Positions 47,542 to 56,608 are shown, numbered from the stretch's first letter. The stretch is DNA of 64,000 nt from Acinetobacter sp. SAAs474 (GCF_032823475.1 NZ_CP127915.1:1364001-1428000), one strand, 5' to 3'. Notes: generated by a model from the sequence alone, not told the origin. Made by a program: numbers and translations.

Positions 47542-48528
47542 ATGATTATGCTAGGTATTGATGTCAGTAAAACCAAAATAGATTGTTGCATTTTCCCTCA
47601 AGGTTTGACTGGAAAAAGAAAAAATAAAATATTTACTAATACAGAAAGTGGCTTTGGCAGTCTGCTCAAATGGCTCATCACTCTTAAAATTGAACCTGAT
47701 CAAGTGACAGCAATCATGGAAGCGACTTCGGTTTATCATGAGAATTTGGGATATTATCTATATGATGCAGGTGTAAAGGTTTGTGTGGCTAATCCTTCAC
47801 GAGTAAGAGCCTTTGCCAAAGGCATGTCCATGCTAAATAAAACGGATAAAGCTGATAGTGAAGCTCTTTCACGTTATGGTTACACCGCAAAGTTAATCAT
47901 ATGGCAGCCTGAACCTGAAAATGTCAGATTATTAAAAGCTTTACTAGGCAGACGAGATGTCTATCTAGGTAGTCTATTGCAGGAAAAGAATCGACTTGAA
48001 AAGGCGCAGTCCACTCATACCTCCGTTGTTGTGATTAAATTATTTGAAGAGAATATTGAGTATTTAAATCAGCAACTTGAACATATTGATAAGTTAATAA
48101 ATAATCACATAGATCAAGATCCAACATTGAAACAGGATTTGAAATTACTGCAAACTATTCCTTCAATCGGTGAACGATCAGGCTTATTACTGTTGGGGTT
48201 ATTTCATTCGCACAAGTTTGAAAAAGCAAGTCAAGCTGCTGCATATGTAGGTTTGGTTCCAGTACATCAGTTGTCTGGCAGTTCAGTCAACAAGCAAAGT
48301 CACTTATCAAAAGCAGGTGACAGTAAAATACGCTCAGTATTGTATATGTCGGCATTAACAGCGATTAAATATAATCCACACATTGAAGCTTTATATCAAC
48401 GATTATTAAGCCAGGGTAAAAATAAAATGTGTGCTTTAGGTGCTGCAATGCGCAAGCTTATACATCTGTGTTATGGCGTTTTAAAACATCAGACTGCCTA
48501 TCAAAGAGATTATTTAGTGGTCGAATAA
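47542..48528 (+). CDS. IS110-family transposase (DEDD recombinase)
   Basis: 328 residues. The N-terminal RuvC-like DEDD domain has Asp7 (GIDVSK), Glu60 (MEATSVYH), and Asp102/Asp105 (KTDKADSEAL). A coiled-coil linker covers about 145-195. The C-terminal Tnp_20 domain has LQTIPSIGERSG and AAYVGLVPVHQLSGSSV, where Ser245 is the likely nucleophile. The frame is intact, so the enzyme may be active. It acts as a recombinase guided by a bridge RNA in the IS621 paradigm. An AAGGA ribosome site precedes the ATG. Confidence 0.95.
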   Translation: MIMLGIDVSKTKIDCCIFPQGLTGKRKNKIFTNTESGFGSLLKWLITLKIEPDQVTAIMEATSVYHENLGYYLYDAGVKVCVANPSRVRAFAKGMSMLNKTDKADSEALSRYGYTAKLIIWQPEPENVRLLKALLGRRDVYLGSLLQEKNRLEKAQSTHTSVVVIKLFEENIEYLNQQLEHIDKLINNHIDQDPTLKQDLKLLQTIPSIGERSGLLLLGLFHSHKFEKASQAAAYVGLVPVHQLSGSSVNKQSHLSKAGDSKIRSVLYMSALTAIKYNPHIEALYQRLLSQGKNKMCALGAAMRKLIHLCYGVLKHQTAYQRDYLVVE

Positions 48529-48562
48529 TCTCAAAACCTGATTGACTACCAAGACGGTATCT

Positions 48563-48788
48563 CATGTTTGAAGAAGTAAACGAAAGTTTCACAACCCAGA
48601 TGTGTTCGTGCTGTCAGAAAATATCTGGCAATAGTCCGAAAGGTAGGGCGGATCTTGGAATAAGCGTATGGAAATGTGAATGTGGAAGTTTAAATCAACG
48701 TGATTTAAACTCCGCAAAAAACATACTTCTTACGAAACAGTGTTTCTCAGGACATGAGCGTCTAGCAGTAGGAATCTCCGCCCTTTAG
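48563..48788 (+). pseudogene. tnpB: tnpB, 3' part (zinc finger and RuvC-III)
   Basis: Continues the 5' part in frame across the IS110. It encodes FEEVNESFTTQMCSCCQ with the first Cys pair (CSCC), then WKCECGS (a C-x-C rather than C-x-x-C second pair), and NQRDLNSAKNIL containing the RuvC-III Asp. Joined to the first part this gives a 355-residue TnpB. The stop lies inside the right-end region that would also encode the 3' part of an omega-RNA. Confidence 0.88.
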
Positions 48789-48801
48789 GTCGGAGAGGAT
48801 G
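48776..48801 (+). repeat. Right-end hairpin of the tnpB element, possible omega-RNA 3' end
   Basis: CTCCG at 48776-48780 pairs with CGGAG at 48791-48795. The adjacent GAGGATGTCAA sequence resembles right ends of IS605-type elements. In TnpB systems the guide RNA spans the end of tnpB and this region, with the guide beginning immediately outside the element, here inside nadE. Confidence 0.6.
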
Positions 48802-50427
48802 TCAAAGTCCAGCTTTCCAGCCATTCATGATTGGATAGCGACGTTCACGAGAAAAAGCGCGTGAGCTAATACGAGGACCAATCGCACCTTGACGACGTTT
48901 ATATTCATTGCGATCAACCAAAGTAATCACTTTTTCAACGATTTCTTGATTAAACCCTTTGGCAATAATATCGTCTTGACTTAAATCCTCTTCAATATAG
49001 GCATAAAGAATTGCGTCAAGAACATCATAGCTTGGTAGTGAGTCTTGATCTTTTTGATCAGGACGAAGTTCTGCAGAAGGTGGACGTGTAATAACACGTT
49101 CAGGAATCACCGGTGTTTCGGCAATACTATTGCGGTATTTTGCCAATTCAAATACGATGGTTTTATATACGTCTTTTAATACCGCAAAGCCGCCCACCAT
49201 ATCACCGTATAAGGTACAGTATCCTACCGCCAATTCAGATTTATTACCGGTCGATAATACCAGATTGCCAAATTTATTGGATAAGCCCATCAGTAATGTA
49301 CCGCGTGAACGCGCTTGTAGATTTTCTTCAGTCGTATCTGTTGGCGAATTACCAAAAAATGGATAAAGTGTTTGCATAAAGCTATTTACAATTGGATTGA
49401 TTTCAGCAATCCCAAAGGTAATTCCCATACTTTTTGCTTGTGCAGCAGCATCTTCAATACTGATTTGTGCTGTATAGGTATAAGGCATCATAACTGCCTG
49501 AACTTTCTCTGCACCAATGGCATCGACTGCAATAGCGAGGGTTAGTGCTGAATCTATTCCACCTGATAACCCTAAAATAACACCAGGAAAGCCTGAGCGA
49601 TGAACATAATCACGGGTTGCCATAACCAAGCCCTGATAAATTTCAGCCATGGTATCTAATGTTGGTGCAATTTCGCCTATTTTATAAGCTTTTTTCTGTT
49701 GATCAAATTCTGCGATTAGCAATTTTTCTTGATAGCTTGGCGCTTGTACAGCAATAGTGCCATCTTTATTAATGACAAAACTGGTACCATCAAAAATTAA
49801 ATCATCTTGGCCACCGACTTGGTTAACATAAACTAAGTTTAAATTCAGCTGTTTTGCCAATTCTGACATTGTGATCATGCGATGTTGTGGTTTGCCAACT
49901 TCATAAGGTGATGCATTTAAAATCAGTACCGTTTCAACATTCAATTGAGATAATTGTTGAACGGTATGAATCGTCCAAGCATCTTCACAAATCAATACGC
50001 CAAATTTATGACCTAAATATTCAAATACCAGATGTTGATGGCCTAGATTAAAATAGCGTTTTTCATCAAAAACACCATAATTAGGTAGATTTTGTTTATT
50101 GTAGATTCCTAAAATTTCACCATCTTTCATGACGGCAGCAGCATTGTAACGTTGACCATCCTCGGTTTGGTTAACAAAACCAAAAACCATTACAATGTCT
50201 TTAACTTGACTTAATTGCTCAAATGCAGCTTCACTACGTTTCGTTAAACTTGGGCGTAACAGAAGATCTTCAGCAGGGTAGCCGATAATCGAAAGTTCAG
50301 GAAATACAATAATGTCCGCATGTTGCTTTTTTGCTTCGATTGTTTGTTCAATCATGCGCTGAACATTGGTCTCAATATTGCCGACATGTGGAGATAGTTG
50401 TGCTAAGGCAATGTTTAAAGATTTCAT
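48802..50427 (-). CDS. nadE: Glutamine-dependent NAD+ synthase
   Basis: Makes NAD+ from nicotinate adenine dinucleotide, with ammonia from glutamine. 541 residues. The N-terminal nitrilase-type amidase has the triad Glu44 (FPELS), Lys111 (YNKQNLPNYGVFDE) and Cys147 (LICEDAW). The C-terminal synthetase has the P-loop-like SGGIDS (288-293). The stop codon (48802-48804) lies within the TCAA right end of the adjacent tnpB element, so the last residue or two may derive from the insertion. The 3' transcript now runs into the element. Confidence 0.96.
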   Translation of the reverse strand: MKSLNIALAQLSPHVGNIETNVQRMIEQTIEAKKQHADIIVFPELSIIGYPAEDLLLRPSLTKRSEAAFEQLSQVKDIVMVFGFVNQTEDGQRYNAAAVMKDGEILGIYNKQNLPNYGVFDEKRYFNLGHQHLVFEYLGHKFGVLICEDAWTIHTVQQLSQLNVETVLILNASPYEVGKPQHRMITMSELAKQLNLNLVYVNQVGGQDDLIFDGTSFVINKDGTIAVQAPSYQEKLLIAEFDQQKKAYKIGEIAPTLDTMAEIYQGLVMATRDYVHRSGFPGVILGLSGGIDSALTLAIAVDAIGAEKVQAVMMPYTYTAQISIEDAAAQAKSMGITFGIAEINPIVNSFMQTLYPFFGNSPTDTTEENLQARSRGTLLMGLSNKFGNLVLSTGNKSELAVGYCTLYGDMVGGFAVLKDVYKTIVFELAKYRNSIAETPVIPERVITRPPSAELRPDQKDQDSLPSYDVLDAILYAYIEEDLSQDDIIAKGFNQEIVEKVITLVDRNEYKRRQGAIGPRISSRAFSRERRYPIMNGWKAGL

Positions 50428-50730
50428 TTAAATTAAATCCTATTCCTATAGGTTTTAAAACACATGCTTCCATTTTTTTTATTTTTTTATTTTGGAATGT
50501 CAAGTGTTTAAGTGAGAATTAATGCCTAAAAGGCCAAAGTATAAAAGCCGTGTTTTTCCACTTAATAATAAAGTGAATCAGTGTCAAAAAAATCGCATTA
50601 ACTATTTTAACGTAATTTAAGTCAGATGTTAGACTATATTTATGCTAATTTGTTTGAGATACCTATTTTATATCATAGCTGTTATTTTAAATTTAACAAT
50701 CCTTTTAAAGTGGCTTATTCAACATTTATT
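50428..50730. other. Intergenic between the metalloprotease-like gene and nadE
   Basis: 303 bp of very AT-rich DNA upstream of nadE and downstream of the minus-strand 50731 gene is between two minus genes in reverse order; it should hold the nadE promoter. No gene or clear hairpin noted. Confidence 0.45.
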
Positions 50731-51252
50731 TTATGACTTAATTCGCTGGTCGGATAAAATAATATTGGGAATTTTTTTTAAAAAAATATCTTTAGCAATA
50801 TCTCCTTGTTGTTCTATATTATAATCAAAAAAACACTGCTCTTTGCTTAAAATATATGTATAAGGATTGTATAGTCCAAAACTTAAGAAACGTAGGATTT
50901 GTAAAACTGCACCAATTAAAAGTACATTCATATTTTTTTGATATTGTAGAATATGTGTCATTTCATGAATAAAAACTGCTTGGTAAGCAATCGATTCTTG
51001 AGCATAGTCTAATTTAAAATGTAGTTTTGCAATATGAATATTACCTTGGGGAGCCATAAAGACATGTTGAGATTGCCAAGGTAAATAACGCTGATTGATA
51101 ATTTTGACTTTTTGATAATCAATTAAATTGGCAAATACACTTTGCGCCAATTTAATTTCTCCTGTTGTTAAATGACGACAATTAAACTGATCGAGATTAA
51201 GAAATCGTATGAGAAAAGATATTAGAATGGGACTAAAAAAGTAGCGCGACAA
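50731..51252 (-). CDS. Small HExxH zinc-metalloprotease-like protein
   Basis: 173 residues from TTG 51252, with AGGAAA about 11 bases upstream and no earlier ATG. The zincin motif is FIHEMTHILQYQ (His95 and His99 by position) and NIEQQGD near 146 offers a possible third ligand. The N-terminal ISFLIRFLNLDQF is hydrophobic and could be membrane-associated, and LLIGAVLQILRFLSFG (about 110-125) may be a second membrane contact. Similar HExxH proteins appear in Acinetobacter as VgrG- or Rhs-neighbour proteins, but no type VI genes are here. Function unknown. Confidence 0.7.
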   Translation of the reverse strand: MSRYFFSPILISFLIRFLNLDQFNCRHLTTGEIKLAQSVFANLIDYQKVKIINQRYLPWQSQHVFMAPQGNIHIAKLHFKLDYAQESIAYQAVFIHEMTHILQYQKNMNVLLIGAVLQILRFLSFGLYNPYTYILSKEQCFFDYNIEQQGDIAKDIFLKKIPNIILSDQRIKS

Positions 51253-51641
51253 TTTATTTATATTTCCTAAAGGTTCTAGAGTAATTAATAGATATATTGT
51301 AGTTTAAAGATGGCCGAATATTGAAGATGGTTGTTTAATTTTTATGCTTGAATTTCTGGATATCATTGCAGTGGATGATGCCTACTAGAAATAGATAAGT
51401 ATTATATTTGATTATTGTCACAATTAGAAATATTAATGTGATTTAGTTATTAAATGCTGCTTTGGGATAGTGCAATGAATTTAAAATAATGCTGTTTAGG
51501 TGATTCACGATGAGCCATTACTCAATCATGATGGATAATAGATTTTAAGCTTGATGATTGCTGAAAATGATTGAATCATCATAATGAGATATAAAAAACC
51601 ACCCGATGGGTGGTTTTTTATCCAACTTAATATAAATCGAA
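51253..51641. other. Intergenic, 3' side of gltA
   Basis: 389 bp upstream of the 50731 gene and downstream of gltA, both on minus. It holds the gltA terminator (51593-51619). The rest is AT-rich with no gene. Confidence 0.5.
51593..51619 (-). terminator. Terminator of gltA
   Basis: AAAAACCACCC pairs with GGGTGGTTTTT over a GAT loop; the A tract on the left gives a T tract on minus just past the gltA stop. Confidence 0.93.
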
Positions 51642-52916
51642 TTAACGATCAATATTACGTTGAGTTTCACCTGTATAAAGTTGGCGTGGACGACCAATTT
51701 TATAAGGACCGCTATGCATTTCTAACCAGTGGCTGATCCAACCAACAGTACGTGCAAGCGCAAAGATTACGGTAAACATTTCTGTTGGGATACCAATCGC
51801 TTTAAGAATGATACCTGAATAGAAATCTACGTTAGGGTATAGGTTACGTTTGATAAAGTATTCATCAGACAGCGCAATACGTTCAAGTTCCATTGCTAAT
51901 GCAAGTTGAGGATCGTTGATACCAAGAGCACTCAATACTTCATCACAAGTTTCTTTCATGACTTTAGCGCGTGGGTCGAAGTTTTTATAAACGCGGTGAC
52001 CGAAGCCCATGAGTTTAACTTCTTTAGTTTTAACTTTTTCCATGAATTCAGCAACATTTTCAACTGTGCCAATTTCATCAAGCATTTTAAGTACAGCTTC
52101 GTTTGCACCACCGTGAGCTGGACCCCAAAGTGCTGAGATACCTGCAGCGATACATGCATAAGGGTTAGCGCCAGTAGAGCCTGCTAAACGTACTGTTGAT
52201 GTTGATGCGTTTTGCTCATGGTCTGCATGAAGTGTGAAGATACGATCCATTGCTTTAGCAAGAATAGGATCTACTTTGTAGTCACGGTCTGCAGGAGTAG
52301 CAAACATCATGTAGAGGAAGTTTTCAGCGTAGCTTAAGTCATTACGTGGGTAAACGAACGGTTGACCAACAGTATATTTGTAGCTCCAAGCCGCTAAAGT
52401 TGGAATTTTTGCAATTAAACGAATTGCAGTAATTTCGCGATGATCAACGTTTTCAATATCTAAATTATTATGATAGAACGCAGATAATGCACCAACAACA
52501 CCCACCATGATTGCCATAGGGTGAGCATCACGACGGAAACCATTATAGAAACGGCTAACTTGGTCGTGAACCATAGTATGGTTGCGAACTTTTGAATCAA
52601 AATCTGCTTTTTGTTCAGCAGTTGGAAGTTCACCATTTAGCAATAGGTAACAGGTTTCTAAGTAATCTGCTTTTGTTGCCAATTGATCAATTGGATAACC
52701 GCGGTGTAAAAGAACACCTTTACCGCCATCAATGAACGTGATTTTAGATTCACATGATGCTGTAGCCATAAAACCAGGATCAAAAGTAAAGTGACCTGCA
52801 GCCAACACATCCTTAACGTCGATTACATCTGGGCCCAAGGTGCCGCTGTAAATTGGTAATTCAATTTCTTTGCCATCAAGCTGTAAAACGGCTTTTTTGC
52901 CAGTTGCTTCAGACAT
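51642..52916 (-). CDS. gltA: Citrate synthase (type II)
   Basis: Condenses acetyl-CoA and oxaloacetate, the entry step of the TCA cycle. 424 residues, the length of the hexameric NADH-inhibited Gram-negative type. Motifs: [10 protein letters not shown] near the N-terminus, [48 protein letters not shown] and the catalytic Asp region DFYSGI. AGGAGA lies before the ATG. It diverges from sdhCDAB across 1005 bp, as in other gammaproteobacteria. Confidence 0.97.
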   Translation of the reverse strand: MSEATGKKAVLQLDGKEIELPIYSGTLGPDVIDVKDVLAAGHFTFDPGFMATASCESKITFIDGGKGVLLHRGYPIDQLATKADYLETCYLLLNGELPTAEQKADFDSKVRNHTMVHDQVSRFYNGFRRDAHPMAIMVGVVGALSAFYHNNLDIENVDHREITAIRLIAKIPTLAAWSYKYTVGQPFVYPRNDLSYAENFLYMMFATPADRDYKVDPILAKAMDRIFTLHADHEQNASTSTVRLAGSTGANPYACIAAGISALWGPAHGGANEAVLKMLDEIGTVENVAEFMEKVKTKEVKLMGFGHRVYKNFDPRAKVMKETCDEVLSALGINDPQLALAMELERIALSDEYFIKRNLYPNVDFYSGIILKAIGIPTEMFTVIFALARTVGWISHWLEMHSGPYKIGRPRQLYTGETQRNIDR

Positions 52917-53774
52917 TCAATAGATCTCCTGTCCTGGTGAATGTTGATCCAGTTTAGGGTGTTTATCTTGTAATCCCTTAAACTGGAGGTTCAAAAATTT
53001 GCTATAAGATTAGTAGTTACTGAAATTTTGTCAATTATACTTATGGATAAAAAGTGACAATTACATTAAGTCTTAGTCAAAAAATATTCGTATAAAAACT
53101 GAATAAAATCACAGTATCAGCGAACTATCATAAGTCAAATTTATGCAGAGTTGCAGAAAAAATTCACTTTTTAAACTTAATTGTAAGCAATTTTAAATTG
53201 TATTTATTAGAAAAATGTAGCAACTGTAAATGACATTTATAACTAAATTATTATATTTTTCGTAACTTACATGACATTTTAGGTTGATTTTATTTAAGAT
53301 GAGTGAAGTGAAAACAGACTTAAAACTATTTTTTTATGAAATTGTTTGTTTAAAAAAAATGCAAACACGTTGTGTGTAATTTATACAATCATGGTTATGT
53401 TGTTGTAGATATTTCCTTTTTTGTATAAAAAACATCTGGATATATTTAAAATACTGGCTAAATATTGTTGTTGTTGGCCTTTTTTCAGCCGAGCAGTGGT
53501 TGTATTAATAATAGTTAATATAAATAGTAATTATTTATTTTTAAAATAATGTCTGGTAAATATATGCAATATGTATGACAACATTAAAAATAAAAGGTAG
53601 AAAAATTGTTCGGCTTTAGTCGTAAATTGTTAATTGATAAAAAAGCCAGTATAGGACGCTAAAAAAACTTTTTTCCATTTAAAAACAATTGATTATTTAT
53701 ACAATGACATATTTTAAGCATATTTTTTACATTATTTAAGTTGTAAATGATTCTTATTTGATATTTTTTTTATA

Positions 53775-53800
53775 AAAAAGCAGCGAGCTGCTGTTTGTAT
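53775..53800 (+). terminator. Terminator-like hairpin upstream of sdhC
   Basis: AGCAGC/GCTGCT at 53779-53784 and 53787-53792 with a short loop, after an A run and before GTTTGTATTTT. No gene precedes it on plus, so it may end a leader or small RNA transcript. Confidence 0.4.
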
Positions 53801-53840
53801 TTTAATAGTTGTCGTCTTATAATTCAGTGTCTTTTTGAAT

Positions 53841-53910
53841 TTAGGCAAAAGCTTGCCTAACAATGCCAGCTTTCCTTCGAACTAATTCCAACAAACTCCG
53901 GATGGAGTTT
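53841..53910 (+). promoter_or_regulatory. Two-hairpin 5' leader of sdhCDAB
   Basis: TTAGGCAA/TTGCCTAA (53841-53848, 53853-53860) is a perfect 8-bp stem with an AAGC loop. AAACTCC/GGAGTTT (53893-53899, 53904-53910) with a GGAT loop ends 11 bp before the sdhC ATG, beside the AGG ribosome site, and is followed by TTA. It could control translation or premature termination. Confidence 0.5.
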
Positions 53911-53921
53911 TTACTTACAGG

Positions 53922-54320
53922 ATGCCCGCTGTGAAAAGCAACAGACCTGTCAATTTGTCCATGGGTCAAGTTTTAGATGTAAACTTAAAATCCCCTGTGG
54001 CTATTGCATCAATTTTACACCGTCTATCAGGTGTCATCGTATTTTTACTCGTACCGGTACTTTTATGGATTTTGGACAAGTCATTGTCTTCTCCTGAAGG
54101 CTTTGCACAAGTACAAGCTATTTTTGATAGCTTTATTGTTCGTTTCATTGTATGGGTATTTGTAGCCGGCTTGATCTATCACTTCATCGCAGGTGTTAAG
54201 CATTTACTCGCTGACCTTGGTGTTGCAGAAGAGCTACAAAGTGGTCGTGTGGCAGCTACTATTTCATTGATCTTGTCTGCGATTGGTATTGTCGCAGCAT
54301 TTGTATGGATTGTTCTCTAA
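53922..54320 (+). CDS. sdhC: Succinate dehydrogenase cytochrome b556 subunit
   Basis: Membrane anchor of complex II, carrying haem b and the ubiquinone site together with SdhD. 132 residues with three membrane helices (about 28-50, 68-92, 108-131). ASILHRLSGV is the family signature and YHFIAGVKHLLAD contains the histidine pair that includes the haem ligand. The stop shares a base with the sdhD start (TAATG). Confidence 0.95.
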   Translation: MPAVKSNRPVNLSMGQVLDVNLKSPVAIASILHRLSGVIVFLLVPVLLWILDKSLSSPEGFAQVQAIFDSFIVRFIVWVFVAGLIYHFIAGVKHLLADLGVAEELQSGRVAATISLILSAIGIVAAFVWIVL

Positions 54321-54685
54321 TGAAAAGTGCTACAGGTTTAACAGGTTCAGGTTCTCGTGATTGGTATATCCAACGCTTAAGTGCTGTTGTCTTGGCTGTT
54401 TATACCGTTATTGTCTTTGGTTGGGTCCTTTGCAATGGCGGCTTTAACTATGAGCAGTGGTACGGCTTTATGATGACATTACCAATGAAGATTTTATCTT
54501 TATTGGCAGTCTTATCTCTTGTAGTACATGCATGGATTGGTATGTGGCAAGTATTCACGGATTATGTGACTACACGTCAAATGGGTCCATCCGCTACAGG
54601 ATTACGCCTTGTACTAACATCAGCAGTGATTGTTGCTGTATTTGCATACGCAATCTGGGCTATCCAGATTTTTTGGGCAAATTGA
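54320..54685 (+). CDS. sdhD: Succinate dehydrogenase membrane anchor subunit
   Basis: Second anchor of complex II. 121 residues from ATG 54320, overlapping sdhC by one base; the longer frame from 54305 would start inside sdhC. SRDWYIQRLSAVVLAVYTVIVFGW opens helix 1, and HAWIGMWQVFTDYV has the conserved His and Asp-Tyr near the quinone site. Three membrane helices. sdhA follows after 12 bp. Confidence 0.95.
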   Translation: MKSATGLTGSGSRDWYIQRLSAVVLAVYTVIVFGWVLCNGGFNYEQWYGFMMTLPMKILSLLAVLSLVVHAWIGMWQVFTDYVTTRQMGPSATGLRLVLTSAVIVAVFAYAIWAIQIFWAN

Positions 54686-54697
54686 TAGGAAAAGATC

Positions 54698-56593
54698 ATG
54701 GGCGCTATAACCCCTAAAGAAGATTACACAAATATTCCGCATGAAACTTTCGATGCTGTCATCGTTGGTGGTGGTGGTTCAGGTATGCGCGCATCTTACC
54801 AGCTTGCTCAAGCAGGTCTAAAAGTTGCGGTATTAACCAAAGTATTCCCAACACGTTCACACACTGTTGCAGCGCAAGGTGGTATTGGTGCATCTCTTGG
54901 TAATATGCAAGATGATAACTGGCACTACCATTTTTATGACACTGTAAAAGGTTCGGATTGGTTAGGTGACCAAGATGCAATCGAGTTTATGACTCGTGAA
55001 GCGCCTCAAGTTGTGTATGAATTAGAACACCTTGGTATGCCTTTTGACCGTAACGCAGATGGAACAATTTATCAGCGTCCATTTGGTGGTCACTCTGCAA
55101 ACTATGGCGAAAAAGCTGTTCCACGTGCATGTGCTGCTGCCGATCGTACAGGCCATGCGTTACTTCATACGCTTTATCAAAGCAACGTGAAGATGGGAAC
55201 ACAATTCTTCGTTGAGTGGATTGCACTTGATTTAATCCGCAATGAAGCTGGTGATGTGCTCGGTGTAACGGCGATTGATCAAGAAACTGGTAAAATTGCT
55301 GTATTCCAGGCAAAGGCAACTTTATTTGCTACTGGTGGTGCAGGTCGTGTTTATCGTGCATCTACTAATGCGTATATTAATACTGGTGACGGTCTTGGTA
55401 TGGCAGCGCGTGCAGGTATTCCATTACAAGATATGGAATTCTGGCAGTTCCACCCTACAGGTGTTGCGGGCGCAGGCGTATTGTTGACAGAGGGTTGTCG
55501 TGGTGAGGGTGCAATCCTTCGTAACAAAGATGGCGAACCATTTATGGAACGCTATGCACCAACGTTAAAAGATTTAGCACCGCGTGACTTTGTCTCTCGT
55601 TCTATGGACCAAGAGATTAAAGAAGGCCGTGGTTGTGGTCCTAAAGGTGATTATATCCTACTCGATATGACACACTTAGGTGCTGATACGATTATGAAGC
55701 GTTTACCATCTGTATTCGAGATTGGTAAAAAATTCGCGAACGTTGATATCACTAAAGAGCCAATTCCTGTAGTACCAACTATTCATTACCAAATGGGTGG
55801 TATTCCAACTAATATTCATGGTCAAGTTGTTGTTCCAGAAGGTCAAGAGACTGTGGTTCTGGAAGCGAATTACCATAAAGAAACAGATACTTATACAATA
55901 AATACTGATCGTAATTTTACAAAGCCTATCAAAGGATTGTATGCGATTGGTGAATGTTCATGTGTATCTGTGCATGGTGCAAACCGTTTAGGAACCAACT
56001 CATTACTTGACTTGGTTGTTTTCGGTAAAGCTGCTGGTGAACATATTATTGATTATGTGACTAAACATCACGGTGATGAATACGCGCCACTTCCAGCCAA
56101 TGTACTTGAGCAAACTATTGCGCGTGTACGCAAGCTAGATGAATCTACCTCTGGTGAAAATGCACAAGAAGTAGCAGACGCTATTCGTGATATCGTTCAG
56201 GATCATGCTGGTGTATTCCGTACTTCAGCACTTCTTGATGAAGGTGTGAAGCAGATTCTTGCAATTGAACCTCGTGTGCGTAATATCCACTTGAAAGATA
56301 AGTCTAAGGTATTTAATACTGCACGTATTGAAGCATTGGAAGTTGAAAACTTATACGAAGTGGCAAAAGCAACATTGATTTCAGCGGCTGCGCGTAAAGA
56401 ATGTCGTGGGGCGCATACGGTTGTAGATTTTGAGTTGCCACCAGATCACCCATCTTACCCATATGGTCGTCGTGACGATGAGTGGATGAAGCATACGTTA
56501 TGGTACTCAGCAGATAATCATCTTGAGTATAAACCAGTGCGTTATAAGCCATTATCGGTTGATGCAATTCCACCTAAACCACGTACATTCTAA
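54698..56593 (+). CDS. sdhA: Succinate dehydrogenase flavoprotein subunit
   Basis: Oxidises succinate to fumarate with covalently bound FAD. 631 residues, slightly longer than E. coli SdhA (588) at the N-terminus. VIVGGGGSGMRASYQLA (22-38) binds ADP; SHTVAAQGGIGASLGN contains the FAD-linked His55. HPTGVAGAGVLLTEGCRGEGA and the catalytic region GGHSANYGEKAVPRAC follow. AGGAAAAGATC upstream is the ribosome site. Third gene of the operon. Confidence 0.97.
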   Translation: MGAITPKEDYTNIPHETFDAVIVGGGGSGMRASYQLAQAGLKVAVLTKVFPTRSHTVAAQGGIGASLGNMQDDNWHYHFYDTVKGSDWLGDQDAIEFMTREAPQVVYELEHLGMPFDRNADGTIYQRPFGGHSANYGEKAVPRACAAADRTGHALLHTLYQSNVKMGTQFFVEWIALDLIRNEAGDVLGVTAIDQETGKIAVFQAKATLFATGGAGRVYRASTNAYINTGDGLGMAARAGIPLQDMEFWQFHPTGVAGAGVLLTEGCRGEGAILRNKDGEPFMERYAPTLKDLAPRDFVSRSMDQEIKEGRGCGPKGDYILLDMTHLGADTIMKRLPSVFEIGKKFANVDITKEPIPVVPTIHYQMGGIPTNIHGQVVVPEGQETVVLEANYHKETDTYTINTDRNFTKPIKGLYAIGECSCVSVHGANRLGTNSLLDLVVFGKAAGEHIIDYVTKHHGDEYAPLPANVLEQTIARVRKLDESTSGENAQEVADAIRDIVQDHAGVFRTSALLDEGVKQILAIEPRVRNIHLKDKSKVFNTARIEALEVENLYEVAKATLISAAARKECRGAHTVVDFELPPDHPSYPYGRRDDEWMKHTLWYSADNHLEYKPVRYKPLSVDAIPPKPRTF

Positions 56594-56608
56594 TCAGGGA
56601 GAATTAAG

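Larger units (their letters stand above)
47306..48562 (+). mobile_element. IS110-family insertion sequence (1257 bp)
   Basis: Bounded by CT dinucleotides at 47304-47305 and 48561-48562. Removing one CT plus the element fuses GCC-CTC-ATG and restores the tnpB frame exactly, so the boundaries are well supported. There are no long terminal inverted repeats. About 235 bp of non-coding DNA precede the transposase and only about 34 bp follow it, the layout of IS110-group elements, whose 5' non-coding end encodes the bridge RNA. CT is also the core dinucleotide of IS621. Confidence 0.9.
46345..48805 (+). mobile_element. Solo-tnpB (IS200/IS605 superfamily, IS1341-type) element, interrupted by IS110
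   Basis: The element consists of tnpB with hairpin ends and no tnpA. Left-end hairpins: CGTCTT/AAGACG at 46353-46366 and ACGCATAG/CTATGCGT at 46408-46415 and 46431-46438. Right-end hairpin CTCCG/CGGAG at 48776-48795. The right end appears to finish at TCAA, 48802-48805, the tetranucleotide used at the right end of IS608. The left boundary is approximate. Without a TnpA gene it would depend on a TnpA elsewhere. A second element (47306-48562) splits tnpB. Confidence 0.8.
52917..53921. other. 1.0-kb gltA / sdhC divergent regulatory region
   Basis: No gene. Very AT-rich, so it should carry the promoters of both TCA units. It contains a terminator-like AGCAG/CTGCT hairpin (53779-53792) and two leader hairpins just before sdhC (53841-53860 and 53893-53910). 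The centre (53000-53700) shows only A and T runs. Confidence 0.55.

Noticed and set aside
47551..47739. Minus-strand ORF inside the IS110 transposase
   Set aside because: Antisense shadow of the transposase gene.
50642..50824. Plus-strand ORF of 60 residues overlapping the metalloprotease-like gene's 3' end
   Set aside because: Antisense shadow; hydrophobic by base composition and no ribosome site.
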